Shown piece by piece: positions 1 to 7,296 of a stretch of DNA of 22,228 nucleotides (position 1 is the first letter of the stretch; every line of letters starts with the position of its first letter). The stretch lies in contig JAFAMK010000107.1 in NCBI GenBank assembly GCA_019233415.1, positions 1-22,228 on the forward strand, read 5' to 3'. Source of the DNA: Vulcanimicrobiota bacterium. Lineage in GTDB: Bacteria; Vulcanimicrobiota; Vulcanimicrobiia; Vulcanimicrobiales; Vulcanimicrobiaceae. Made by a program: the position numbers and the translations under genes. The notes beneath the pieces are model-generated. The model did no database searches. It was not told the DNA's origin and saw only the letters and a program-made list of their open reading frames with translations.

Positions 1-1410
1 ACGCCGGGCTTCCCGGCGCTGCACGTCCTCGACTCGACCGACCCACAGCAGATCAAGGCGCTCGACGAGCAACTCGACGTCGCGAAGTCGCTCTTCATCG
101 TCGCCTCGAAGTCGGGGACGACGACCGAGCCCGACGCATTCTTCCGCTACTTCTACCAGCGCGCGCAGCAGACGGTCGGCGCCGCCAACGCCGCCGACCA
201 CTTCGTCGCGATCACCGATCCCGGCACCAAGCTCGAAAAAGAAGCGCGCGAGACCGGGTTCCTGCGCGTCTTCGTCAACGACCCGAACATCGGCGGGCGC
301 TACTCGGCACTCTCGTACTTCGGGATGGTTCCGGCGGCACTCGCCGGCTACGACGTCGCCGCGATCCTCGACCGCGCGATCAACGCGATGCACGCCAACG
401 CACCGACCGTCCCCGTTCAGGACGCACCCGCGCTGCGCTTCGGCGCCGCGATCGGCGCGCTCGCGAAGGCCGGCCGCGACAAGCTGACGATCCTCACGCA
501 TCCGTCGGTCGCGGCGTTCGGCGCATGGGCCGAACAGCTCGTCGCCGAGTCGACCGGCAAGTCGGGGACGGGGATCGTCCCGATCGAGGGCGAGCCGCTC
601 GGTGCCGTCTCCGTGTACGGCGAGGACCGCGTGTTCGCGTACGTCGGCGCGACGCTCGCCGGTGATGCGGAGACCCTCGCGCGGCTCGACGAGTTGGAAG
701 CCGCCGGTCATCCGGTGATCCGCCTGGCGATGAACGACACGCGCGACGTCGGCGAGCAGTTCTACCTGTGGGAGATCGCGACGGCGGCGGCCGGCGCGGT
801 GCTTGGGATCGACGCGTTCGACCAGCCCAACGTCCAGGAGTCGAAGGACAACACGAAGCGGCTGCTGGCCGAGCTGACGACGCGCGGCACGTTCGCCGAG
901 CCGGAGCCGCGCGTCCGCACGACCGACGCGCTGATCTACCCGCTCGGCGGCTCGCACGCCGCGGCGCTCGGCACCGACCTCGCCAGCGCCGTCGCGGCGA
1001 TCGCCGACCAGATTCGCGCCGGCGACTACGTCGCGTTCAACGCGTACGTTCCGATGGACGCCGACGACGAGGCCGCACTCCGCCGCATCCGCACGACGGT
1101 GCGCGACGCGCTGCGCGTCGCGACGACGGTCGGCTTCGGCCCGCGCTTCCTGCACTCGACCGGCCAGCTTCACAAGGGCGGCCCGAACAGCGGCGTGTTC
1201 TTCCAGATCACCTACGACGCGCCGTACGATCTGGCGATCCCCGGAATGGTCGGCTTCCGCACGCTGCAGCGCGCGCAGGCGCTGGGCGACTTCGAGTCGC
1301 TCGACAAACGCAGCCGCCGCGGAATTCGCATCCACTTCCCGGGCGATCCGAAGGCCGGCCTCGCCGCGCTCGCAAGCGCGCTCGAAGCCGCAGTCACCGC
1401 GAAAACCTAA
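1..1410 (+). CDS. pgi: Glucose-6-phosphate isomerase, 5'-truncated; probably the C-terminal half of a transaldolase-Pgi fusion
   Basis: The reading frame is open from base 1, so the gene starts upstream of the window; 469 residues are visible. The enzyme interconverts glucose-6-phosphate and fructose-6-phosphate in the cytoplasm. Visible SIS-type motifs are SKSGTTTEP (visible residues 36-44), GGRYSALSYFG (98-108), FDQPNVQESK (about 273-282) and HSTGQLHKGG (about 385-394). From family knowledge, FGPRFLHSTGQLHKGGPN near the C-terminus resembles the Pgi part of bifunctional transaldolase/glucose-6-phosphate isomerases more than classical E. coli Pgi. The transaldolase half cannot be confirmed because it would lie before base 1. 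The gene stops 28 nt before gnd on the same strand and probably leads the pentose phosphate operon. Confidence is high for isomerase and moderate for a fusion. Confidence 0.93.
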   Translation, partial: TPGFPALHVLDSTDPQQIKALDEQLDVAKSLFIVASKSGTTTEPDAFFRYFYQRAQQTVGAANAADHFVAITDPGTKLEKEARETGFLRVFVNDPNIGGRYSALSYFGMVPAALAGYDVAAILDRAINAMHANAPTVPVQDAPALRFGAAIGALAKAGRDKLTILTHPSVAAFGAWAEQLVAESTGKSGTGIVPIEGEPLGAVSVYGEDRVFAYVGATLAGDAETLARLDELEAAGHPVIRLAMNDTRDVGEQFYLWEIATAAAGAVLGIDAFDQPNVQESKDNTKRLLAELTTRGTFAEPEPRVRTTDALIYPLGGSHAAALGTDLASAVAAIADQIRAGDYVAFNAYVPMDADDEAALRRIRTTVRDALRVATTVGFGPRFLHSTGQLHKGGPNSGVFFQITYDAPYDLAIPGMVGFRTLQRAQALGDFESLDKRSRRGIRIHFPGDPKAGLAALASALEAAVTAKT

Positions 1411-1438
1411 ACCAACACCACCGAAGACAGGAGCACGC

Positions 1439-2341
1439 GTGCAGATCGGGATGATTGGCCTGGGCCGGATGGGGGCGAACATGACGACGCGCCTCATTCG
1501 CGGCGGGCATGCGGTGGTCGCGTACGACCGCGATCCGGCGGCGGTCCAGCGGTCGGTCGGCGACGGCGCGACCGGCGCGTCGTCGCTCGAAGACCTCGTC
1601 TCGAAGCTGCAGGCGCCGCGTGCGGTCTGGATCATGGTGCCGTCCGGCGATCCGACCGACGCAACGGTCAACGACTTGCTGAAGCTGCTCGCGCCGGGCG
1701 ACGCGATCATCGATGGCGGCAACTCGAAGTGGACCGACTCGAAGGCGCGCTATGCCCGCTCGAAAGAGAAGCAGGTCGCGTTCGTCGATGCGGGGACCTC
1801 GGGTGGCGTGTGGGGGCTCGCCAACGGCTACTGCCTGATGGTCGGTGGCGACGACGACGCCGTGAAGCGCGTCGAGCCGGTGTTTCTCACGCTCGCGCCG
1901 GAGGGTGGCTACGCGCACGTCGGGCCAAGCGGTGCCGGCCACTTCTCGAAGATGGTCCACAACGGGATCGAGTACGGGATGCTCGCCGCCTACGGCGAGG
2001 GCTTCGAGATCATGGAGAAGTCCGAGTACACGTACGACCTGCACCAGCTCGCGTCGATCTGGCGCTACGGCTCGGTCGTGCGCTCGTGGCTGCTGGAACT
2101 GCTGGAGCTGGCGCTGAAAGAAGACCCCGACCTCGCGAAGGTGCGCGGCTGGGTCGCCGATTCCGGCGAGGGCCGCTGGACGGTGCAGGCCGCGATCGAC
2201 GAGGACGTTCCGGCGCCGGTGATCACGATGTCGCTCCTCTCGCGCTTCGTCTCCCGGCAAGAGGAGTCGTTCAGCGCGAAGGTGATCGCCGCGCTGCGCA
2301 ATCAGTTCGGCGGCCACGCGATCAAAGCCGAAGGGGAATAG
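1439..2341 (+). CDS. gnd: 6-phosphogluconate dehydrogenase, decarboxylating, short form
   Basis: Oxidatively decarboxylates 6-phosphogluconate to ribulose-5-phosphate. The 300 residues match the short, single-helical-domain class rather than the roughly 470-residue E. coli type. Motifs: GLGRMGANM (7-15, Rossmann loop), DGGNSKWTDS (92-101), AGTSGGVWG (118-126), and HFSKMVHNGIEYG (168-180). The last holds the expected catalytic Lys171 and Glu178, with the same spacing as the K/E pair of known enzymes. After strand beta-2 the sequence is AYDRD; an acidic residue here usually favours NAD over NADP, so NAD dependence is inferred. The GTG start is chosen because AGGAG (1429-1433) lies 5 nt upstream. 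The gene ends 2 nt before zwf. Confidence 0.95.
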   Translation: MQIGMIGLGRMGANMTTRLIRGGHAVVAYDRDPAAVQRSVGDGATGASSLEDLVSKLQAPRAVWIMVPSGDPTDATVNDLLKLLAPGDAIIDGGNSKWTDSKARYARSKEKQVAFVDAGTSGGVWGLANGYCLMVGGDDDAVKRVEPVFLTLAPEGGYAHVGPSGAGHFSKMVHNGIEYGMLAAYGEGFEIMEKSEYTYDLHQLASIWRYGSVVRSWLLELLELALKEDPDLAKVRGWVADSGEGRWTVQAAIDEDVPAPVITMSLLSRFVSRQEESFSAKVIAALRNQFGGHAIKAEGE

Positions 2342-2343
2342 AC

Positions 2344-3906
2344 ATGGCGGGCACGACGGCCACCCAAAGCGCCGCCGCGGCGGTCAACCCACTCCGCAAA
2401 GGGCTCGCGTCCGACCGGATCGCGGACCCGTGCAACGTCGTCTTCTTCGGCGCCAGCGGCGATTTGATGAAGCGCATGCTGATGCCCGCGATGTGGAATC
2501 TGCGGCTCGACGGCATCTTGCCCGCGAACTACGGGATCGTCGGCTTCTCGCGCTCGCAGTACACCGACGACGAGTTCCGCGACCAGATGCACCGCTCGGT
2601 CGACGAGTTCTCGCGCAGCGGCCAAGCCAAGGAGCCGCTCTGGAGCGACTTCGCGAAGCACCTCGCGTACGTCCCCGGCGACTTCGACGACGTCGCGTGC
2701 TACCACGCGCTGCGCGAGGTCCTCGAAAAGAACGACCGCGAGCTCGGAACCGCCGGAAATCGCCTCTTCTACCTGAGCACGCCGCCGTCGGTCTTCGCGA
2801 CGATCATCGAGCACCTCGACGCCGCGGGCCTCGGGCCGCGCACCAACAAGCAGGGTTGGTCGCGCATCATCATCGAGAAGCCGTTCGGAACCGACCTCGA
2901 CTCGGCGCGCGCGCTGCAGGCCGAAGTCTCGAAGGTCTTCGACGAGAAGCTCGTCTACCGCATCGACCATTACCTCGGCAAAGAGCCGGTCCAGGACATC
3001 ATGGCGCTGCGCTTCGCGAACGTCATCTTCGAGCCCATCTGGAACCGGCGCTACATCGACTCGGTGCAGATCACTGCCGCCGAGACGGTCGGCGTCGAGG
3101 GCCGCGGCGGCTACTACGACAACGCCGGCGCGCTGCGCGACATGATCCAGAACCACGTGATGAACCTGCTCGCGCTCGTCGCGATGGAGCCGCCGGTCGC
3201 GGCCGACGCCGACTCGATCCGCGACGAGAAGTTCAAGGTGCTGCGTGCGGTGCGCCCGATCGAGCGCACCCGCGTGACGCTCGACTCGGCGCGCGGCCAG
3301 TACGACGCGGGCTCGAACGCCGGCACGCCGGTTCCCGGCTACCGCGAAGAACCCGACGTGCGCGAAGAATCGAACACCGAAACGTACGCCGCCGTGAAGC
3401 TGCTGGTCGACAACTGGCGCTGGGCCGACGTACCGTTCTACCTGCGCTCCGGAAAGCGGCTCGCGCGCAAGAAGTCGGAGATCGCGATCCGCTTCCGCTC
3501 GCTGCCGCACCGGTTGTTCGGCGAGGCCGGCGACCTGCTCGACAACAACGTGCTCGTGATGAAGATTCAGCCCGAGGAAGGAATCTCGCTGCGCTTCAAC
3601 GCCAAGGTACCAGGACCGAAGATGCACATCCGCTCGGTCTCGATGGACTTCAACTACGGCACCGGTTTCGGCGTCGTCTCGGCGCCGGCGTACGAACGCC
3701 TCGTCGGTGACGCGATGCGCGGCGACGCGACGCTCTTCACGCGCTGGGATGCGGTCGAAACGGCCTGGCAGATCGTGATGCCGGTGCTCGACCGCTGGCA
3801 GAACACGGCCGACGAGAGCTTCCCGAACTACAGCGCCGGGAGCCAGGGGCCGCCGTCGGCCGACCGGATGCTGGCGATGGACGATCGGGAATGGCGGAAG
3901 ATATGA
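2344..3906 (+). CDS. zwf: Glucose-6-phosphate 1-dehydrogenase
   Basis: First enzyme of the oxidative pentose phosphate pathway, converting glucose-6-phosphate to 6-phosphogluconolactone. At 520 residues it has the normal family length. Motifs: GASGDLMKR (36-44, dinucleotide loop), EKPFG (178-182), the substrate signature RIDHYLGKE (206-214, with Asp208 and His209), and DMIQNH (266-271), whose His271 corresponds to the catalytic histidine of the Leuconostoc enzyme. The frame is open well upstream into gnd, but the ATG at 2344, 2 nt after the gnd stop, gives the natural N-terminus; the first 25 residues are a low-complexity Ala/Thr leader. The 3' end overlaps opcA, which encodes its assembly partner, so the products are probably made together. 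Confidence 0.97.
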   Translation: MAGTTATQSAAAAVNPLRKGLASDRIADPCNVVFFGASGDLMKRMLMPAMWNLRLDGILPANYGIVGFSRSQYTDDEFRDQMHRSVDEFSRSGQAKEPLWSDFAKHLAYVPGDFDDVACYHALREVLEKNDRELGTAGNRLFYLSTPPSVFATIIEHLDAAGLGPRTNKQGWSRIIIEKPFGTDLDSARALQAEVSKVFDEKLVYRIDHYLGKEPVQDIMALRFANVIFEPIWNRRYIDSVQITAAETVGVEGRGGYYDNAGALRDMIQNHVMNLLALVAMEPPVAADADSIRDEKFKVLRAVRPIERTRVTLDSARGQYDAGSNAGTPVPGYREEPDVREESNTETYAAVKLLVDNWRWADVPFYLRSGKRLARKKSEIAIRFRSLPHRLFGEAGDLLDNNVLVMKIQPEEGISLRFNAKVPGPKMHIRSVSMDFNYGTGFGVVSAPAYERLVGDAMRGDATLFTRWDAVETAWQIVMPVLDRWQNTADESFPNYSAGSQGPPSADRMLAMDDREWRKI

Positions 3907-4907
3907 GAAGCGAGTCCTCCACGGTCCCCACCTCGCTCGAAGCGATCCGGGGTGAGCTTTCGCACGCGAAGCTTTCGACCTCGACGCTGAATTTGATCGT
4001 CTGGGTCGACGATCCCGAGCGCCGCGAGTGGGTCCTCGAACGCGCCGACAAGCTCGGCCGCAAGCATCCGTCGTTCACGCTCGTGCTCGACAACACCGGT
4101 GCGCGCCGCAGCGGTGCGACGATCACGACCGGCTGGCACGACGCGGAGCACGCGCAAGTGACCGTGCGCGGCGAGCGCGTCGAGGTCGACGTCGCCGGCG
4201 CGGCGCCCGAGGAGGTCGTTTCCTACGTCGCGACGCTCTGCTCGGCGACGGTCCCGACGCTGCTGTGGTGGACGGGCTCGACCGAAGAGAACGAGCGCGT
4301 CTTCCTCGCGCTGCTCCCGTTCGCCGGAACGCTGCTGGTCGACTCGTCGGGCGACGTCCGCGAGGCAGAGGAGGTTCGTCACCTCGCGCAATTCCACGCC
4401 GAGCACCCCGAGGTCGCGCTGCGCGATCTCGCGTGGCTGCGCCTGCGCCCGTGGCAGGACATGATCGCGAACTTCTTCGACGATCCGAACCTGCTGAGCG
4501 AGCTGTACAGCATCCGCCGCCTGCGGATCAGCAGCGGTTCCGACGCGGAGGCGTACTACCTCGCCGGCTGGCTCGCGAGCCGCCTCGGCTGGTCCGCAAC
4601 CGGCCGCGACGCCTTCGCCGATGGCGAAGGAAATATCGTCCAGTTCGAGCGCGCGCGCGCGGGTGAGATTCGCCGCGTGCAGAGCGTCTGTCTCGACAGC
4701 GAGACGTCCTGGTACCACGGCGAGGTCACGGGCGAAGAGCCGAACGTCGTGCGCGTCTGGGTCGAGGGCGAACATGCGCGCGACCCGCGCCTGTTCACAC
4801 TGCAGGCGATCGACAACGCCTCGCTCCTCGAACGCGCCGTCCTCGAATCCGGAACCGACGATCTGTTCGAGACGGCGCTGCGAAGCGCGGGCACGCTCCT
4901 GGGCTGA
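3891..4907 (+). CDS. opcA: Glucose-6-phosphate dehydrogenase assembly protein OpcA
   Basis: OpcA promotes oligomerisation and activation of G6PDH; it is best known from cyanobacteria and actinobacteria. Recognisable segments are NLIVWVDDPERREWV (near residue 28), ATVPTLLWWTGS (near 118) and AWLRLRPWQDMI (near 182), with an overall length of 338 residues, consistent with the family. Two in-frame starts are possible: ATG 3891, preceded by CGGGA, and ATG 3903, which overlaps the zwf stop as ATGA. Either gives translational coupling to zwf, and the protein core is unaffected. Last gene of the pgi-gnd-zwf-opcA cluster. No terminator hairpin is visible after the stop, and a convergent small gene begins its stop codon 1 nt later. 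Confidence 0.92.
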   Translation: MAEDMRSESSTVPTSLEAIRGELSHAKLSTSTLNLIVWVDDPERREWVLERADKLGRKHPSFTLVLDNTGARRSGATITTGWHDAEHAQVTVRGERVEVDVAGAAPEEVVSYVATLCSATVPTLLWWTGSTEENERVFLALLPFAGTLLVDSSGDVREAEEVRHLAQFHAEHPEVALRDLAWLRLRPWQDMIANFFDDPNLLSELYSIRRLRISSGSDAEAYYLAGWLASRLGWSATGRDAFADGEGNIVQFERARAGEIRRVQSVCLDSETSWYHGEVTGEEPNVVRVWVEGEHARDPRLFTLQAIDNASLLERAVLESGTDDLFETALRSAGTLLG

Positions 4908-5018
4908 CTAGGTGCGGCGGTTTCCGTTCTGCCGAGAACGCGCCACGAGCACCGCCAGCAGCGAGGCGAACGTTGCGAGAACCAGGAGCCCGAATCCGAC
5001 TAAGAACGCTGTATTCAT
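4908..5018 (-). CDS. Small single-pass membrane protein, 36 residues, function unknown
   Basis: Reading the minus strand from ATG 5018 to TAG 4908 gives 36 residues. A short MNTA start leads into about 22 uninterrupted hydrophobic or small residues (FLVGFGLLVLATFASLLAVL, about 5-24), followed by a basic polar tail (ARSRQNGNRR). This is the pattern of a single helix with a positive cytoplasmic C-terminus. GGAG lies 4 nt upstream of the ATG. It is divergent from the LysR gene and abuts the opcA stop tail to tail. It belongs to no family I recognise. LysR regulators often control the divergent neighbour, so it could be a LysR target, but that is inference. A chance ORF cannot be excluded; the clean hydrophobic core plus ribosome-binding site argue for a real gene. 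Confidence 0.55.
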   Translation of the reverse strand: MNTAFLVGFGLLVLATFASLLAVLVARSRQNGNRRT

Positions 5019-5023
5019 GGCGC

Positions 5024-5036
5024 TCCGTACTACGGA
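5024..5036. promoter_or_regulatory. Candidate LysR-type operator (T-N11-A palindrome)
   Basis: TCCGTACTACGGA is a perfect palindrome with 6-bp arms around one central base, and it fits the T-N11-A rule of LysR-type boxes. It lies between the 36-residue gene and the divergent lysR, centred about 52 bp upstream of the inferred lysR transcription start, where autoregulatory LysR sites usually sit. It also overlaps the ribosome-binding region of the small gene. Binding is inferred. Confidence 0.5.
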
Positions 5037-5047
5037 ATATTGCGGAG

Positions 5048-5075
5048 GTTACAGACCCATAGGCTGCGTTATACT
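5048..5075 (+). promoter_or_regulatory. Candidate sigma70-type promoter of lysR, probably leaderless
   Basis: GTTACA (5048-5053, 4/6 to TTGACA), a 16-bp spacer, and TATACT (5070-5075, 5/6 to TATAAT). Transcription would begin around 5082, which is the A of the lysR ATG. No Shine-Dalgarno sequence precedes that ATG, consistent with a leaderless transcript. Confidence 0.5.
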
Positions 5076-5081
5076 GGCCGC

Positions 5082-5984
5082 ATGGAACTGCGGCAGCTGC
5101 GCTACTTCGTCGGGGTCGCGCAGCACGAGAGCTTCACCCGCGCCTCCGAGGACCTGCTGATCGCACAGCCCGCGCTGAGCGCCCAAGTCGCGAAGCTCGA
5201 AGAAGAGCTGGGTGTGACGCTGTTCGAGCGGGTCGGGCGGCGCGTCCGCCTGACCGAGACCGGGAAGCTCGTCCTCAAGCAGGCGAAGCGCGCGCTGGAC
5301 GCGAGCGACGACGTCGCGCGCGTCGCGCGCTTGGGCGGCGACGGCGTGCTCGGCCGGCTGGTCGTCGGCTACGCGCGTGTGTTCCCGGCCCGCGAGATGA
5401 CCGCAATCCTGCGCGCGTTCCGGCGCCGACGCCCGCAGGTCGCGCTCGACCTGCGCGAGATGCAGTCCTCGGCGCAGATCGCGCTGGTTCGCAGCGGCGA
5501 GCTGGACTGCGGGTTCGTTCGCCTCACGGAAAGCGTCGAGGACGACGAGCTGACGACGTTCCCGATCTCGGAATATCCGGCGTTCGTGGTCGTCCCGCGC
5601 TCCCACCGGCTCGCCAAGCGCCGGTCGGTCGCGATGAAGGAGCTGGCGAACGAGGACTGGATCATGATCTCGCGCGCGTTCGGCGAGTCGGTCTTCGACG
5701 ACGTCATCGCCCTGTGCCGGCGCGGCGGCTTCGCGCCGCGGATCGCGCAGGAGGCAACCGACGGGCGCATCGCGCTCGGCTTCGTCGCGGCCGGCCTCGG
5801 GATCGCCATCCTGAGCGGCGCTGCCCGCGAGCTTGGCGTGCGCGGTGTCCACTTCGCCGAGGTGACGCCGCGCCACATCCTGCGCTTCGGAATCGTCTCC
5901 CGGCGCGACGCCAGCTCGGCCGCCCTCGCGGCGCTCTTCGGCGAGGTCCAAGCCGCCGCCGGCTTCCATAACGGATCGCGATGA
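5082..5984 (+). CDS. LysR family transcriptional regulator
   Basis: A 300-residue protein with an N-terminal winged helix-turn-helix: MELRQLRYFVGVAQHESFTR leads in, the recognition region is about 18-50, and TETGK (58-62) closes the DNA-binding domain. A type 2 periplasmic-binding-like effector domain follows (about 90-290), with GRLVVGYAR as its first strand and FVAAGLGIAILS near the second hinge. The ATG at 5082 is preferred over the upstream in-frame TTG at 5040 because it gives the canonical LysR N-terminus and sits at the inferred transcription start. The effector is unknown. Neighbours are the divergent small membrane protein and, downstream, a secreted protein and pgl; the target genes cannot be assigned with certainty. 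Confidence 0.92.
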   Translation: MELRQLRYFVGVAQHESFTRASEDLLIAQPALSAQVAKLEEELGVTLFERVGRRVRLTETGKLVLKQAKRALDASDDVARVARLGGDGVLGRLVVGYARVFPAREMTAILRAFRRRRPQVALDLREMQSSAQIALVRSGELDCGFVRLTESVEDDELTTFPISEYPAFVVVPRSHRLAKRRSVAMKELANEDWIMISRAFGESVFDDVIALCRRGGFAPRIAQEATDGRIALGFVAAGLGIAILSGAARELGVRGVHFAEVTPRHILRFGIVSRRDASSAALAALFGEVQAAAGFHNGSR

Positions 5985-6034
5985 CTTTACGCTAAACCGA
6001 TATTGGACCACGATACGTTACGGTGAGAAAATAT

Positions 6035-6062
6035 GCGTGCGAAGGAACGCACGCTGCGTGCG
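6035..6062 (+). promoter_or_regulatory. Mutually exclusive hairpin elements in a 5' leader
   Basis: GCGTGCG (6035-6041), its complement CGCACGC (6048-6054), and a second GCGTGCG (6056-6062) follow each other directly upstream of the GGAGGA ribosome-binding site (6074-6079) of the secreted-protein gene. The middle segment can pair perfectly (7 bp) with the left copy; pairing with the right copy would leave only a 1-nt loop, so that alternative is more likely a DNA palindrome than an RNA stem. No T-tract follows. The function is unknown; it may be a leader structure or a protein-binding site. Confidence 0.35.
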
Positions 6063-6083
6063 CTCCGTGTTCCGGAGGAATCC

Positions 6084-6437
6084 ATGACCGCCCGCATCCA
6101 CACCGCCGTCGTCGCGCTCGCGCTGGCCCTGACCGCATCCGCGGCTTCCGCGCAAACGAGCACCGCAACCAGCACCGCTCCCGCGGCGCAAGGCACCGTC
6201 GTCCGCCAGACGGCGAGCATCTCCGTCCGTACCGACGACGGCAAAACGCTCCTGGGCTACGCGAACGCCGATCCACTGCACGGCCTCTACACCCGCAAAC
6301 CGCTCGTCGAATACTGCGGCAACACGCCCCTCGGCCCGCTGCAGACGCCCGAACAGGGTTCGCTCGAGTCGCAGCCCGGCTACAACTTCATGATCGACTT
6401 CGACGCCGTCGGAGGCAGCTGCCGCCACGGCATCTGA
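6084..6437 (+). CDS. Small secreted protein, function unknown
   Basis: Start ATG 6084 is chosen over the in-frame 6033 because GGAGGA lies 4 nt upstream and the product then begins with a clean signal peptide: MTAR, a hydrophobic core (VVALALALTASA), and an ASA-Q cleavage site near residues 23/24. The mature part is about 94 residues: a Thr/Ala/Ser-rich stretch to about 38, then a more ordered region with only two cysteines, Cys78 (EYCGN) and Cys113 (GSCRHG), which could form one disulfide in the envelope. I do not recognise a family. It lies between lysR and pgl on the same strand, and a strong hairpin follows its stop, so it may be a single-gene transcript. Confidence 0.7.
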   Translation: MTARIHTAVVALALALTASAASAQTSTATSTAPAAQGTVVRQTASISVRTDDGKTLLGYANADPLHGLYTRKPLVEYCGNTPLGPLQTPEQGSLESQPGYNFMIDFDAVGGSCRHGI

Positions 6438-6461
6438 GCCGTCGCCCGACTGGCTCGTCTG

Positions 6462-6498
6462 GAAGGAGCGCTCCGCTCTCGGGGCGCTTCTTCTCTTC
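6462..6498 (+). terminator. 13-bp hairpin with pyrimidine tail before pgl
   Basis: Arms 6462-6474 and 6481-6493 pair over 13 bp with two G-U wobbles and a 6-nt loop (GCTCTC), followed by TCTTC. The pyrimidine-rich 3' side and its position 25 nt after the secreted-protein stop fit an intrinsic terminator. The tail is not a pure U-tract, and the pgl ATG begins only 5 nt after the stem, so a leader control element for pgl is also possible. Confidence 0.5.
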
Positions 6499-7227
6499 AT
6501 GGCCGACCGGTCCAACGTCACCGTCCTTCCCGACCCCGCCGCGCTCGCCGTGGCGGCGGCCGACCACATCGTTTCCGTCGTCGGCGGGGCGCTCGCGCAG
6601 CGCGATTTCGTGCACGTCGCGCTCGCCGGCGGGTCGACGCCGCGCGCCGTCAACGCGCTGCTTGTCGTGCCGCCGCGGAAGACGGCGCTCGACTGGACCC
6701 GGATCGTGTTCTGGTTCGGCGACGAGCGCTGCGTGCCGCCGGACGACAAGGACTCGAACTACAAGATGAACCGCGAGACGCTGCTCGACCCCCTCGGAAT
6801 CAGCGCGGGACAGGTGCACCGGATGCGCGGCGAAGACGATCCGAGCGCCGCCGCCGCCGACTACGACGCGGTCCTCCAACGCGAACTCGGCGAAACGCCG
6901 CGGCTGGACCTGATCCTGCTCGGTATGGGCCCCGACGGCCACACCGCCTCACTCTTCCCGGGAACGATCGCCGCGATCGACAAGGACAAGCGCTGCATCG
7001 CGCACTACGTGCCGCAACTCGACCGCTGGCGCATCACCCTAACCCCGCGCGCAATCAACGCGGCGCGCCACGTGATGATCACCGCCGGCGGCGCGGAAAA
7101 AGCCGACTCCCTCCGCGGCGTGCTCGACGGCCCGCGCCAAACCGACGTCTACCCCTCACAACTCGTCCACCCCGCCGACGGCGACCTCCGCTGGTTCGTC
7201 GACGCGGCCGCCGCGTCAAAGCTGTAA
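6499..7227 (+). CDS. pgl: 6-phosphogluconolactonase
   Basis: Hydrolyses 6-phosphogluconolactone, linking the G6PDH and Gnd steps encoded at 1439-3906. At 242 residues it has normal length for the DevB/Pgl type. Motifs: ALAGGSTPR (41-49, phosphate-binding loop), FGDERCVPPDDKDSNY (73-88) and LGMGPDGHTASLFPG (141-155), with the presumed catalytic Asp146 and His148. Among plausible starts, ATG 6499 gives the family N-terminus (MADRSNVTVLPD). No Shine-Dalgarno lies at normal distance; AAGGAG at 6463-6468 is 30 nt away and buried in the hairpin. The gene is on the same strand as zwf-opcA but about 1.6 kb away, with lysR and the secreted-protein gene between. Confidence 0.95.
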   Translation: MADRSNVTVLPDPAALAVAAADHIVSVVGGALAQRDFVHVALAGGSTPRAVNALLVVPPRKTALDWTRIVFWFGDERCVPPDDKDSNYKMNRETLLDPLGISAGQVHRMRGEDDPSAAAADYDAVLQRELGETPRLDLILLGMGPDGHTASLFPGTIAAIDKDKRCIAHYVPQLDRWRITLTPRAINAARHVMITAGGAEKADSLRGVLDGPRQTDVYPSQLVHPADGDLRWFVDAAAASKL

Positions 7228-7237
7228 ACACGCCGGC

Positions 7238-7267
7238 TTGACGCCGGGGACTGTCTCGCAGTAAGAT
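7238..7267 (+). promoter_or_regulatory. Candidate sigma70-type promoter of the SEC-C pseudogene
   Basis: TTGACG (7238-7243, 5/6) and TAAGAT (7262-7267, 4/6) are separated by 18 bp. Transcription would start near 7274, giving a short leader that carries a strong ribosome-binding site, GAGGAGG (7284-7290), 6 nt before ATG 7297. Confidence 0.45.
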
Positions 7268-7296
7268 CGCGCTCGTTGTCCACGAGGAGGTTCATC

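Noticed and set aside
1729..2343. Upstream in-frame extension of zwf by 205 codons
   Set aside because: It lies inside gnd, is Arg-rich and has no G6PDH resemblance; ATG 2344 gives the family N-terminus.
7213..7244. GCGTCAA ... TTGACGC inverted repeat at the end of pgl as a terminator
   Set aside because: The 7-bp arms are 18 nt apart with no T-tract, and the right arm is better explained as part of the promoter -35 at 7238.
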